64,000 bases of DNA from G016756615 sp050958605 (GTDB taxonomy: Bacteria; Pseudomonadota; Alphaproteobacteria; Rhizobiales; Rhizobiaceae). The position numbers and the translations under genes are program-made. Position 1 is the stretch's first letter, and each line of letters starts with the position of its first letter. The stretch is from contig NZ_JBJHDO010000002.1 of the NCBI RefSeq assembly GCF_050958605.1, positions 806,001 to 870,000 of the forward strand, read 5' to 3'. This document shows positions 50,456 to 58,494 of the stretch, piece after piece. The notes beneath the pieces are model-generated. The model was not told where the DNA came from and did no database searches. It was given only the letters and a program-made list of their open reading frames with translations.

Positions 50456-51487
50456 TCAGGCCGACTGGCGGCGCACGATGGAAAAGCCGGTGTCCACCAT
50501 CTTCTCTTTCTGCGAAGAGCCGGTCAGACGCCCAAGTAGCATCTCCGACGTGCGTCTGCCGATCTCGTAGGCACCCACCTGCACCGTGGTCAACGGCGGC
50601 ACCGAGACCTGTCCGATATCGAGGTCCGAGAAGCCCATGACCGCAACATGCTCCGGCACCGACAGGCCACGCCTCTGGCATTCGAAGAGGGCGCCGACTG
50701 CCAGAAGGTCGTTGGTGCAGAACACCACGTCCATTCCCGCATTCCCTTCCAGCAGACGGCCAACCGCCTGTCCGCCCGCCGCGAAGGACGAATGCGAAGG
50801 TGACTGTATCAGCACTTCCCGCGGCGAAGGCAGACCCGCTGCCTGCACGGCATGATAAAACCCTTCCTTTCGGGCAGCCGTGCGCTGATCGGTTCCGCCG
50901 ATGAATCCGAACTTGCGATAACCTTGACCAAGCAGATATTCCGCCGCCGCCTGTGCCGCATGATAGTTGGAAAAGCCAACCGCCATGTCGATCGGATTGT
51001 CGAACAGTTCCCACATCTCGACCACCGGTGTGTCGGAATGGAGTAGCAGTTCGCGACAGCGTGGATCCGTTATCGCACCCGCGATGACGATCCCATCCGC
51101 CCTGCGGCCGAGAAAAGCGCGAAGGATGGAATACTCCTGCTCCGGATCGTAGCCGCTCTGGCTGAGCATGAGCTCGTAACCAGTGCCATGCAAGCCGCTT
51201 GAAAGCCCCTCTATGGTTTGCGCGAATATCGCGCTGGAAATCACCGGCACCATGGCGCTGATGACACGCGACTGGTTCGCAGCCATGCTGCCTGCAAGAA
51301 GATTCGGCAGATACCGCATCCGCTTGGCGACAGCGTGAACCTTCTCGCGCGTCGCTTCGGATACCATCTCGGGCTGGCTGAAAACGCGGGAAACGGTGGC
51401 CAGCGACACGCCGGCGGCTGCCGCAATATCCTCCATGCGGTTGGCACGTTCGGGACGCCTGGTCCCTATCCTGCTCTTCAGACTCAT
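50456..51487 (-). CDS. LacI-family transcriptional regulator
   Basis: A 343-aa LacI/GntR-type repressor: N-terminal HTH and hinge MEDIAAAAGVSLATVSRVFSQPEMVSEATREKV, then a sugar-binding-protein-like domain (VISAMVPVISSAIFAQTIEGLSSGL, GFIGGTDQRTAARKEGF, VFCTNDLLAVGALFECQRRG). It lies inside the ABC operon. A 16-bp near-palindrome ATGAAAGCGCTTACAT 92 nt upstream of its start, and the same sequence inverted in front of the first gene of the operon at 57118, are its likely operators, so it would control both the operon and itself. The inducer is probably the transported sugar. Confidence 0.9.
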   Translation of the reverse strand: MSLKSRIGTRRPERANRMEDIAAAAGVSLATVSRVFSQPEMVSEATREKVHAVAKRMRYLPNLLAGSMAANQSRVISAMVPVISSAIFAQTIEGLSSGLHGTGYELMLSQSGYDPEQEYSILRAFLGRRADGIVIAGAITDPRCRELLLHSDTPVVEMWELFDNPIDMAVGFSNYHAAQAAAEYLLGQGYRKFGFIGGTDQRTAARKEGFYHAVQAAGLPSPREVLIQSPSHSSFAAGGQAVGRLLEGNAGMDVVFCTNDLLAVGALFECQRRGLSVPEHVAVMGFSDLDIGQVSVPPLTTVQVGAYEIGRRTSEMLLGRLTGSSQKEKMVDTGFSIVRRQSA

Positions 51488-51578
51488 ATGAACCTATCCA
51501 GATGGAGCTTCCTGCCAAATACACGACAATACTTTCCTCGTCCCGTTCCTGGTGGAGAGTACCAGGCAGAATGGATTT

Positions 51579-51594
51579 ATGAAAGCGCTTACAT
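51579..51594. promoter_or_regulatory. LacI-type operator upstream of lacI gene
   Basis: ATGAAAGCGCTTACAT, a near-perfect palindrome around GCGC with one mismatched pair. It is the exact reverse complement of the site at 57118-57133. It lies between the ABC ATPase stop and the lacI start. Confidence 0.75.
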
Positions 51595-51631
51595 TTCATT
51601 TGCACGTTCAGCTCTGCTTTCGACGACCTTC

Positions 51632-52720
51632 TCAGTATCTCGCTGCAACCTTTTCGGATGTGGTTGAGCCGACGGTCCGGTTCCCTCCGGCATCGAATAG
51701 ATGGATCCGCTTCAGGTCAGGGCGGATACGGAGTTCATCGCCCGGATTTACAGCCAGATAATCGCGGAAGCTGCATATCACCTGCTGCCTGCCAATACGC
51801 AAATGCACTTGCGTTTCAGCGCCCGTTGGCTCGACAACTTCCACGATGCCCGGCAAACCGGACTCGTTGTCGATCGAGACATGCTCCGGGCGGAAACCGC
51901 ACTGGACGGCATTCCCCGCCTCGCGCAATGGAGCCGGAAACGGCAGGCGTAGGCCTTCTCCGAGCAGGAAGAAACCGTTCTCGACGCGCCCGTCCACGAG
52001 GTTCATGGATGGGCTGCCGATGAACTGCGCGACGAACGTATTGCACGGATGGTTGTAGAGCTCGATCGGCGCGCCGACCTGCTCGATCCGGCCATCGCGC
52101 ATGACGATGATCTTGTCCGCCATGGTCATGGCTTCGATCTGGTCGTGGGTGACATAGATCATGGTCGTGCCAAGCTTGGCATGAAGCGCCTTGATCTCCG
52201 CGCGCATCTGCACACGCAGTTTGGCATCCAGGTTTGAGAGCGGCTCGTCGAATAGAAAGACCTTCGGTTCGCGCACGATTGCCCGGCCCATCGCGACGCG
52301 CTGGCGCTGGCCGCCGGAGAGCTGGCGCGGATAACGGTCGAGAAGCTGGCGAAGCGCGAGGATTTCCGCCGCTTGGTTCACCCGGCGCTCGATTTCCCCA
52401 GCGGGAACCCGGTTCAGCGAAAGGCTGAAACCCATGTTCTTGCGCACATTGAGATGCGGGTAGAGCGCGTAATTCTGGAAGACCATCGCGATATCGCGGT
52501 CCTTGGGACGCATCTTGTTGACAACTGTCCCGTCAATCGCAATGGCCCCGCCATCAATGTCTTCCAAACCGGCGATCATTCGCAGCAGCGTGGACTTTCC
52601 GCATCCCGAGGGGCCGACGAGGATCGTAAATTCGCCATCTTCGACCCGTGCGGAAACCTCCTTGATGACGGAGAGATTGCCAAAGCGTTTCACTACGCCG
52701 TCGATGACCACATCAGCCAT
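51632..52720 (-). CDS. ABC transporter ATPase (MalK/UgpC type)
   Basis: A 362-aa carbohydrate-importer ATPase: Walker A GPSGCGKST, Q-loop FQNYALYPH, signature LSGGQRQR, Walker B VFLFDEPLSNLD, H-loop YVTHD, and a C-terminal TOBE-type regulatory domain (IGSPSMNLVDG, CGFRPEHVSI). It starts at ATG 52720, preceded by AGGAGGAGT; longer openings have no homology. It overlaps the cupin gene by 8 nt. It is downstream of the permease, SDR and cupin genes in the same operon. Confidence 0.92.
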   Translation of the reverse strand: MADVVIDGVVKRFGNLSVIKEVSARVEDGEFTILVGPSGCGKSTLLRMIAGLEDIDGGAIAIDGTVVNKMRPKDRDIAMVFQNYALYPHLNVRKNMGFSLSLNRVPAGEIERRVNQAAEILALRQLLDRYPRQLSGGQRQRVAMGRAIVREPKVFLFDEPLSNLDAKLRVQMRAEIKALHAKLGTTMIYVTHDQIEAMTMADKIIVMRDGRIEQVGAPIELYNHPCNTFVAQFIGSPSMNLVDGRVENGFFLLGEGLRLPFPAPLREAGNAVQCGFRPEHVSIDNESGLPGIVEVVEPTGAETQVHLRIGRQQVICSFRDYLAVNPGDELRIRPDLKRIHLFDAGGNRTVGSTTSEKVAARY

Positions 52721-53270
52721 TTCGGGACTCCTCCTGTAATTCGACGGCTTGTTCCTGCAGGCCCAGCATGACGACGAAGAGGACTGCCGTTTCATGTCCA
52801 GTGTTTTTCCAAGCATGAACGGCAGCCTGCTGCACGACTACATCGCCCGGTTCGAGCTCGATCTCGCCGTCCTCCATGACCATGGTCAGACGGCCACGCA
52901 GCAGGAGTGCATAATCCAGCGTCTGCGTGACGTGCATGCCGGGGTGACGCTTCAGCCAGCGCGCCGGGCGATCTGCGCCAATAGCCTGCGCCATCTCGCC
53001 TGCGGCTGCGGCATCGGCCCAGCGTTGCGCATCCGGCGGGATGTGAACGACACGGCAACTCGACCCGCCTGCTCCGGGACTAAAATCCGGAAAGCGCAGT
53101 TGAGACTGATCGGGCTCAAATGCCTGCCTGTCGAGGGAACGGGTATGCCACACCTCTTCTATCAGGCCGCCCCCGCCGGTCTCGCGCCGGGCAGTCACCG
53201 GCCCAACGGAGGAAACCCGCGAGACGCCGTCCGCCGCAATTGCAGTCACTAATCGGCGCATATGATGCAT
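52713..53270 (-). CDS. Cupin-domain protein
   Basis: A 185-aa protein with a single C-terminal cupin barrel: GMHVTQTLDYALLLRGRLTMVMEDGEIELEPGDVVVQQAAVHAWKN, in which the His/Glu metal set of motif 1 is reduced (T-Q-T-x-D in place of H-x-H), so metal binding is uncertain. The ~90-residue N-terminal part is beta-rich with TARRETGGGGLIEEVWHT. The start at 53270 overlaps the SDR stop by ATGA and follows a G-rich ribosome site. It may be a sugar isomerase-like or small-molecule-binding protein acting on the same compound as the SDR; I do not recognise a specific function. Confidence 0.75.
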   Translation of the reverse strand: MHHMRRLVTAIAADGVSRVSSVGPVTARRETGGGGLIEEVWHTRSLDRQAFEPDQSQLRFPDFSPGAGGSSCRVVHIPPDAQRWADAAAAGEMAQAIGADRPARWLKRHPGMHVTQTLDYALLLRGRLTMVMEDGEIELEPGDVVVQQAAVHAWKNTGHETAVLFVVMLGLQEQAVELQEESRNG

Positions 53271-54025
53271 CAGTTGCGCCCCCCGTCGACGAAATAGGTC
53301 TGGTTTGTGCACATCCGCGCGCTACCGGAACATAGGAACAGCACGAATTCGGTGATATCGTCCGGTTGAAGCTCGTCGGGAATGCACTGCGCCTCCGCCC
53401 GGCGCGCATCCGCTTCCGGCGTCCACCAGAGGTGCTTCTGCTTCTTCGTCATGACCCAACCGGGCACCACCTGATTGACTCGGATATTCTGCCTGCCGTA
53501 TTTCCGCGCCGCCGCGCGGGTCAGCCCGAAAACGCCCGCCTTGGCAATGCCGTAGGCCGGCATCATTGAGGCTCCGATATATGCGGCATGGGAACCAATA
53601 TTGACGATTGCCCCGCCGCCGGCCGAAGCCATCGGCGCAGCCAGATTCTGGATCATGAAGAAATAGTGCTTGAGGTTCACGGCTAGCAGGTCGTCGAAGC
53701 GCTCGGGCGTGAGGTCCTCGAACTCATGGCGGATGTCGTTCGCAGCATTGTTCACGAGGAAGGAGGGCGTCTTTCCTGCGTCGAGGATCCGAGCACAGCA
53801 GGCCTGAAGCGCCGGAATGTCCCGCAGATCGCATTGATGGTACGCGATCGTGCCACCGCTTTCCGGAAATGCGGGAAGTTCCGGCTCAACCAGATCGATG
53901 ATCGCCACATCGCAGCCCTGGCGCAAGAAACCCGCGCTGATTGCAGCGCCGATGCCGGTCGATCCGCCGGTAACCACCGCCAAACGCCCTTGCAGATCTT
54001 TATAGCGGCTGTATTCGCCGTTCAT
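53270..54025 (-). CDS. Short-chain dehydrogenase/reductase
   Basis: A 251-aa classical SDR: TGGSTGIG for NAD(P) binding (19-26), NNAAN, the catalytic Ser in IVNIGSHAAYIG, and Tyr/Lys in YGIAK, then the PGWVMT loop. Asp after the second strand (IIDL) suggests NAD(H) over NADP(H). It is probably a sugar or sugar-alcohol dehydrogenase, given its place between the permease and ATPase genes of a carbohydrate importer. It overlaps the cupin gene by ATGA and lies 4 nt after the permease gene. Confidence 0.88.
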   Translation of the reverse strand: MNGEYSRYKDLQGRLAVVTGGSTGIGAAISAGFLRQGCDVAIIDLVEPELPAFPESGGTIAYHQCDLRDIPALQACCARILDAGKTPSFLVNNAANDIRHEFEDLTPERFDDLLAVNLKHYFFMIQNLAAPMASAGGGAIVNIGSHAAYIGASMMPAYGIAKAGVFGLTRAAARKYGRQNIRVNQVVPGWVMTKKQKHLWWTPEADARRAEAQCIPDELQPDDITEFVLFLCSGSARMCTNQTYFVDGGRN

Positions 54026-54029
54026 CCGG

Positions 54030-54860
54030 TCATCCTTTCACCGCACCACTGGTCAAACCCGCGACGATCAGCCGGTTCGCCAAGATTACCAGCAGAACAA
54101 CGGGCAGGATCTGAACCGTCACGCCGGCGAAGAGAACCCCCCAGCTCGTCCCGTAAATGGCGTCCATCACTTCGGAGATGACCAGCGGAGCAGTCTTGGC
54201 GTTCGATGTGGTGAAGATCAGCGCGAACAGAAATTCGTTCCACGAATAGATAAAGACAAAGATCGCGCCAGCCGCGATACCCTGGGCCGCCAGCGGCAGG
54301 ATCACGCGCAAGAGGATCTGCAACTGGCTTGCACCGTCCATCTCGGCCGCCTCGTCCAGTTCCTTCGGGACCTCATCAATGAAGGTCTTGAGCATGATCG
54401 TCACAAGGGAGACCCAGAACGCCGCATAGAGCACGATCAGCACGATATGCGTGTCGCTGAGGCCGAAGAAATCGATCATCGGAAACAGCGGTAACGTGAC
54501 CACAATAGGTGGCAGAAGACGCACGGCGATCATGTACAGCGCGCTGCGAGCGACAAGCGGACCCGAATAGCGCGAATAAACATACCCCGCCATGAAGCTG
54601 ACGACCGTGGCGATCACAGTTGCGCCCACAGCAACGATCACGCTGTTGCGGAGCGCCGGAAAGAAATCGCCGAACTCGGTCCAAAGCGCCCGGTAGTTTT
54701 CAAACGTCGGGACGAAGACCAGCGAAGGAGGATAGTTGAAGATCTGTCCCGCCGGTTTTAACGAGGACAGGATGATGAACGCCACCGGTCCCAGCGACCA
54801 GACCAGAATGACAGCCAGCCCGAGGTGCTTAACAATGCGCATGAGGAGTGTATCAGACAT
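54030..54860 (-). CDS. ABC transporter permease (MalG type)
   Basis: A 276-aa inner-membrane permease with six predicted spans (LAVILVWSLGPVAFIILSSL to ILPVVLLVILANRLIVAG). The EAA loop that contacts the ATPase is DEAAEMDGASQLQILLRVILPLAAQGIAAG, and the C-terminus ends with GLTSGAVKG as typical for carbohydrate permeases of the MalG/LacG group. It overlaps the MalF-type permease gene by 8 nt and pairs with it. Confidence 0.9.
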   Translation of the reverse strand: MSDTLLMRIVKHLGLAVILVWSLGPVAFIILSSLKPAGQIFNYPPSLVFVPTFENYRALWTEFGDFFPALRNSVIVAVGATVIATVVSFMAGYVYSRYSGPLVARSALYMIAVRLLPPIVVTLPLFPMIDFFGLSDTHIVLIVLYAAFWVSLVTIMLKTFIDEVPKELDEAAEMDGASQLQILLRVILPLAAQGIAAGAIFVFIYSWNEFLFALIFTTSNAKTAPLVISEVMDAIYGTSWGVLFAGVTVQILPVVLLVILANRLIVAGLTSGAVKG

Positions 54861-55722
54861 TGCCGTTCCTCATTGAGCGCTGCATCAGCCACAGATAGAG
54901 CGAAGCAATCAAAAGCGTGCCGACCACCATGATCCAGCCAGTGGCGGACGCCGTGCCAAAGGCACCGTCGCGATAGGCGTCGCGGTAAAGATAGACGCCG
55001 AGCACCTCAGTCGTTCGGGCAGGGCCGCCTCCCGTGAGCAGCCAGACTTCGGAGAAGAGCCGGAATGCGAAGATGAAGCGGAAAATGAGTGCGATTAGAA
55101 GGGTTGGAAGAAGAAGCGGGAGGGTGACGCGCCAGAAACTCTGGAAGCCACCCGCGCCGTCTACCTTCGCCGCTTCGTAAAGCGAGTTGGGGATCGCGGT
55201 CATTCCTGCGTAGATCAGGATCACCGAGAACGGAAGATGCTGCCAGATGCTGATAATCGCGACAAGGGTGAGGCCCGCGACCGGCGAGGCGCTCCAGTTC
55301 ATCGCATAGCCCATGTCAGCAAGGGTGCGGCCAATCACGCCGTAGCTGGGGTTCATCAACGATTTCCACACCAGCACGGTGATGACTTCAGAAACTGAAT
55401 AGGGCACCAAAACCAGGGCGATCATCACCGAACGCAGCGGCACGCCGGACAAAAAAAGCGAGGCAATGAAAACGGCCAGCAGAATCTCGATATAGACAAT
55501 CGCGTTGACGACGATGAAGGTGTTCCAAGAGGCTCGCCAGAACGCCGGATCGCTGAAGATACGGGCGTAGTTGGCGAGACCCACAAAGACCTGGTTTGTG
55601 CCGAAGGTGGATTCGTTAAGGCTCAGCCAGAAAATGTAGATTGCCGGGATCGTCATGGTTATCGCCAGCAAAATATGTACTGGGGCTCCCAGTGCATAGG
55701 CACTAAGATTTGGCTTCTTCAC
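54853..55722 (-). CDS. ABC transporter permease (MalF type)
   Basis: A 289-aa inner-membrane permease with about six spans (HILLAITMTIPAIYIFWLSLNE at the start, TGWIMVVGTLLIASLYLWLMQ at the end). The EAA loop is YEAAKVDGAGGFQSFWRVTLPLLLPTLL. It is the partner of the MalG-type permease encoded directly downstream. The 69-nt gap upstream, before the 118-aa gene at 55792, holds short imperfect hairpins that might process the long message. Confidence 0.9.
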   Translation of the reverse strand: MKKPNLSAYALGAPVHILLAITMTIPAIYIFWLSLNESTFGTNQVFVGLANYARIFSDPAFWRASWNTFIVVNAIVYIEILLAVFIASLFLSGVPLRSVMIALVLVPYSVSEVITVLVWKSLMNPSYGVIGRTLADMGYAMNWSASPVAGLTLVAIISIWQHLPFSVILIYAGMTAIPNSLYEAAKVDGAGGFQSFWRVTLPLLLPTLLIALIFRFIFAFRLFSEVWLLTGGGPARTTEVLGVYLYRDAYRDGAFGTASATGWIMVVGTLLIASLYLWLMQRSMRNGNV

Positions 55723-55791
55723 GAATGCGCCTCCCGTCTTTGGGAGCCCGCCCTCTGGACGGGCTACGTATCGTACCCTCCTCGGATACGG

Positions 55792-56148
55792 CTACTCCTT
55801 GAGAACCAGATAGATCAGGAACTTCATCGGCTTTCCCGCATCTCCCAAATCCACCTTCAAGCGAAGCCAGTTTCCGAAATGGCGCTGGGGAAGCGTAAAG
55901 AGTTCCGTCGGGGCGACAGGTAGGTCGAGCCGCAGCGAAGGGCTGCTTTCCACATCATCGCACCATAAGATCCCGTCGGGGGAGATCTGCGGTGTTAGGT
56001 GAAGCGTCAGCTGCTCCGCGGGCAAGGGATCGAGGATCCGGATGAACCACCGTGCCTCCGAAGCCCATCCGGCTTCGAATGGCTCTGTCGCAAAGTTCGC
56101 TTCCCAGACATTGCCCTGCTCGAGGACCGAGGTAATACAGCGCTTCAT
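55792..56148 (-). CDS. Unrecognised 118-aa protein of the LacI operon
   Basis: A 118-aa protein with no family I recognise. It starts at ATG 56148, 4 nt after the stop of the 312-aa gene, with no signal peptide and no membrane span. The sequence is rich in alternating hydrophobic residues (LTLHLTPQI, SLRLDLPV, WLRLKVDL, KFLIYLVLKE) that suggest a beta-sandwich, with Trp-rich spots (VWEANF, EARWFIRI). It could be a carbohydrate-binding or subunit-like partner of the 312-aa protein. Tight coupling to that gene supports a joint function. Confidence 0.6.
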   Translation of the reverse strand: MKRCITSVLEQGNVWEANFATEPFEAGWASEARWFIRILDPLPAEQLTLHLTPQISPDGILWCDDVESSPSLRLDLPVAPTELFTLPQRHFGNWLRLKVDLGDAGKPMKFLIYLVLKE

Positions 56149-56152
56149 TGTT

Positions 56153-57091
56153 CTACCAATCCACTGACACGACCACTGAGTCGACCCACAGGTAATTCCG
56201 CACCGGTCGTCGGGTGCGAACGTCGAGGCAGAAATTGAGAAGCCGTTCGCAGCCCCAATACTTGTGCTCATAGATCGGCACCGGCAATTCGCGCAGGTCC
56301 ATCGTCAAATCGTTGACCTGCAACTCCGTGTTCCGGCGCGAGCGGGTGTCGAAAACCCAGCGCAAATAGTGCCAGTTCGCCTTTGTCGGGATTTCGTTAT
56401 AGCAAAGCGGCTGGTGGCCGCCGGGCACGGGCTTCCAGTCGTCCGGGTGCACCACGTGATAGTCCTCGGGCGACTGCGCCGTGCCATTCCTTTCCATTTT
56501 CGTCGTTGGCTGCACTGACGTTTTGTACATCCAGCGCTGAACCAGCTTGCCTTCACGATCGGTGTTCTCGTACCGGAGCGCGCAATGATAGCGTTCGCCG
56601 TCCTGCCCTTCACCGACGTCGTTGCTGATTGTGAAATCGCCAAACTGGAGCGCCGACGGGTCGTAATTCCCGTCCCAGCTCGAGTCCGTTATTCCGACCT
56701 GCGGATAGACTGTTTCGGCTTTGAAGGTGAAATACATCTCAAACTGGACCTGGCCGAGCTGAGAATAGGTGAAACGTTTGATGGCCTGGCTCATATGGCC
56801 GGGCTTCGGACGGGTGCCGAGCTTCAGCGAGTAGGTCCCGTCGATCGATCCATGCGAACCTGTGTCGAAGAACGTCATGGTCGACAGCTGCGGCGGCCGT
56901 AGATCGCGGGCCCGCTGGCGCAAATTATCCAGATTATTGTCGTGATTGCCGCTGAGCTCGCACCAGCCGTTCGTACCGTTGTCGAAATCATTCACGAACA
57001 GGATACGTGGCATTGGATTGAACCTGCTCAGCAGGGGATCGCTGCCGCGTAGCGCCCGCGCCATGGCCCTCTCCAACAGGTCTATATCCAT
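56153..57091 (-). CDS. Unrecognised 312-aa protein, first gene of the LacI operon
   Basis: A 312-aa protein that I cannot place in a characterised family. It has no signal peptide. The visible character is beta-rich with many aromatic residues: ILFVNDFDNGTNGWCELSGNHDN, DGTYSLKLGTRPKPGHMSQAIKRFTYSQLGQVQFEMYFTFK, NWHYLRWVFDTRSRRNTELQVNDLTMDL, and LWVDSVVVSVDW. The layout resembles a concanavalin/jelly-roll beta-sandwich of carbohydrate-binding or hydrolase-like proteins, but a catalytic pair is not evident. It is 27 nt downstream of a LacI operator and leads the importer operon, so a role with the imported carbohydrate is likely. Confidence 0.7.
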   Translation of the reverse strand: MDIDLLERAMARALRGSDPLLSRFNPMPRILFVNDFDNGTNGWCELSGNHDNNLDNLRQRARDLRPPQLSTMTFFDTGSHGSIDGTYSLKLGTRPKPGHMSQAIKRFTYSQLGQVQFEMYFTFKAETVYPQVGITDSSWDGNYDPSALQFGDFTISNDVGEGQDGERYHCALRYENTDREGKLVQRWMYKTSVQPTTKMERNGTAQSPEDYHVVHPDDWKPVPGGHQPLCYNEIPTKANWHYLRWVFDTRSRRNTELQVNDLTMDLRELPVPIYEHKYWGCERLLNFCLDVRTRRPVRNYLWVDSVVVSVDW

Positions 57092-57117
57092 TCATCCAAC
57101 TCCCATGAGACACAGCT

Positions 57118-57133
57118 ATGTAAGCGCTTTCAT
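57118..57133. promoter_or_regulatory. LacI-type operator upstream of the operon
   Basis: ATGTAAGCGCTTTCAT, the exact reverse complement of the site at 51579-51594, located 27 nt before the first gene of the minus-strand operon, where a bound repressor would block the promoter. Confidence 0.8.
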
Positions 57134-57244
57134 TGCCGGGTAGCGCAGGCATCATGTCGTTGTCAAGCGTTGAGAAGAGATGTTCCACTTTGCTGCGCCC
57201 AACCTTCGCGGACAAGATCATGGGGCCTCTTTGCGGAGGTCCGT

Positions 57245-57493
57245 ATGGAAGCCGGCAAGGTCGAGGAGGTGCGCGAGATTCAGACGGCTTTTGCTCTGGT
57301 GGCCGCGGCGGCGGGACCTTTTATCATCCTTGCAGTCTCGCAGCGCCAGCGTCCCGGCTACGTCCGCTTGCGCATCCTCGCGGACGAAGCCGCGTCGTCT
57401 CCGGTGATGATGAGTTACCTATCCGGAGGGTATCGCGGGAATACAGAAATGACGCTGACGATATATGCGGCTGCCGAGGCTTCGTCTCTCTAA
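57245..57493 (+). CDS. Possible small membrane protein, 82 aa
   Basis: A short frame starting at ATG 57245 with GGAGG 5 nt upstream, coding for 82 residues with one hydrophobic stretch (TAFALVAAAAGPFIILAVSQ) followed by a polar tail (RPGYVRLRILADEAASSPVMM). Codon third positions are GC-rich in the first half, as in real genes here, but less so at the end. I recognise no family. It lies between two convergent-facing operons and could be a remnant. Confidence 0.3.
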   Translation: MEAGKVEEVREIQTAFALVAAAAGPFIILAVSQRQRPGYVRLRILADEAASSPVMMSYLSGGYRGNTEMTLTIYAAAEASSL

Positions 57494-57505
57494 GTGCGCC
57501 CCAGT

Positions 57506-58477
57506 TCAGTCCGGATAGCCATTGTAGCCGCGGAACCATTCGACGAAGTCGGCGATGCCGTCATCCAGCCTGGTTCGCGGCTTGAAACCGAGATCGCGTT
57601 CGGCGAGCGTGATGTCGGCATAGGTGCGCAGCACGTCGCCAGCCGGCTTGGGCTTCATCTCCATAGCGGCTTTTCGGCCCGTGGCGCGTTCGATCGCCCC
57701 GATGAAGTCGAGCAGCCTGACCGGGTCGTTGTTGCCGAGATTGTAGACGGGCGCGGTATCCCCCGGACGCGCCACGATACGGTCGGCCGAGGCGACCACG
57801 CCAGCGGCGATGTCGGAGACGTGCGTGAAGTCGCGCTCCATGTCGCCATTGTTGAACACGGAGATCGGCCGGCCCTTCAGGATGGCGTCGGTGAAGAGCC
57901 AGGGCGCCATGTCCGGCCGGCTGTAGCGTCCGTAGACCGTGAAGAAACGCAGCCCGGTGGAGGCTAGCCCATGCGTTTCCTTGTAGGCCTGCGCCAGCAG
58001 CTCGCCCGCGCGCTTGGTCGCTGCATAGACCGAAACCGGGTGGTCGACCCGGTCGGTCTCGGAGAAGGGCACCTTGTCGTTCGCGCCGTAGACCGACGAG
58101 GACGAAGCGTAGACGACAGGCAACTTGCCGAGCCTTGCCGCCAGCTCGAAGATCGCCACCTGGCCAGTCACGTTGGAATGGACATAGGCGTACGGGTTTT
58201 CCACCGAGTATCGCACGCCCGCCTGGGCGGCGAGGTGGACGATCACGTCATACTCGCTCGACATGGCGTCGCCGAGCTGTCGGGGATCGGCGATATCGGC
58301 GGCGGCGAAGCTGAAGCGACCGAAAGGCTCAAGTGCCGCCAGCCGGGCCTGCTTCAGGCGCACGTCGTAATAGTCGTTCAGATTGTCGAGCCCGTGCACC
58401 GTATCGCCCCGCTCCAGCAGGAGGCGGGCCGTATGGAAGCCAATGAAACCGGCTGCGCCGGTGAGCAGGACCTTCAT
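57506..58477 (-). CDS. lpsL: UDP-glucuronate 4-epimerase
   Basis: A 323-aa extended SDR epimerase: GAAGFIGFH for NAD, DNLNDYYDVRLKQARL (typical of UDP-GlcA 4-epimerases such as LpsL/Cap1J), SSSSVYG, and catalytic YAATK, then RFFTVYGRYSRPDMAPW. It makes UDP-galacturonate from UDP-glucuronate. It is 17 nt after the ArnT-like transferase gene, so the operon both makes the activated sugar and moves it. Ugd at 12307 could supply its substrate. Confidence 0.9.
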   Translation of the reverse strand: MKVLLTGAAGFIGFHTARLLLERGDTVHGLDNLNDYYDVRLKQARLAALEPFGRFSFAAADIADPRQLGDAMSSEYDVIVHLAAQAGVRYSVENPYAYVHSNVTGQVAIFELAARLGKLPVVYASSSSVYGANDKVPFSETDRVDHPVSVYAATKRAGELLAQAYKETHGLASTGLRFFTVYGRYSRPDMAPWLFTDAILKGRPISVFNNGDMERDFTHVSDIAAGVVASADRIVARPGDTAPVYNLGNNDPVRLLDFIGAIERATGRKAAMEMKPKPAGDVLRTYADITLAERDLGFKPRTRLDDGIADFVEWFRGYNGYPD

Positions 58478-58494
58478 GAACGTCTCGCGGGCAT

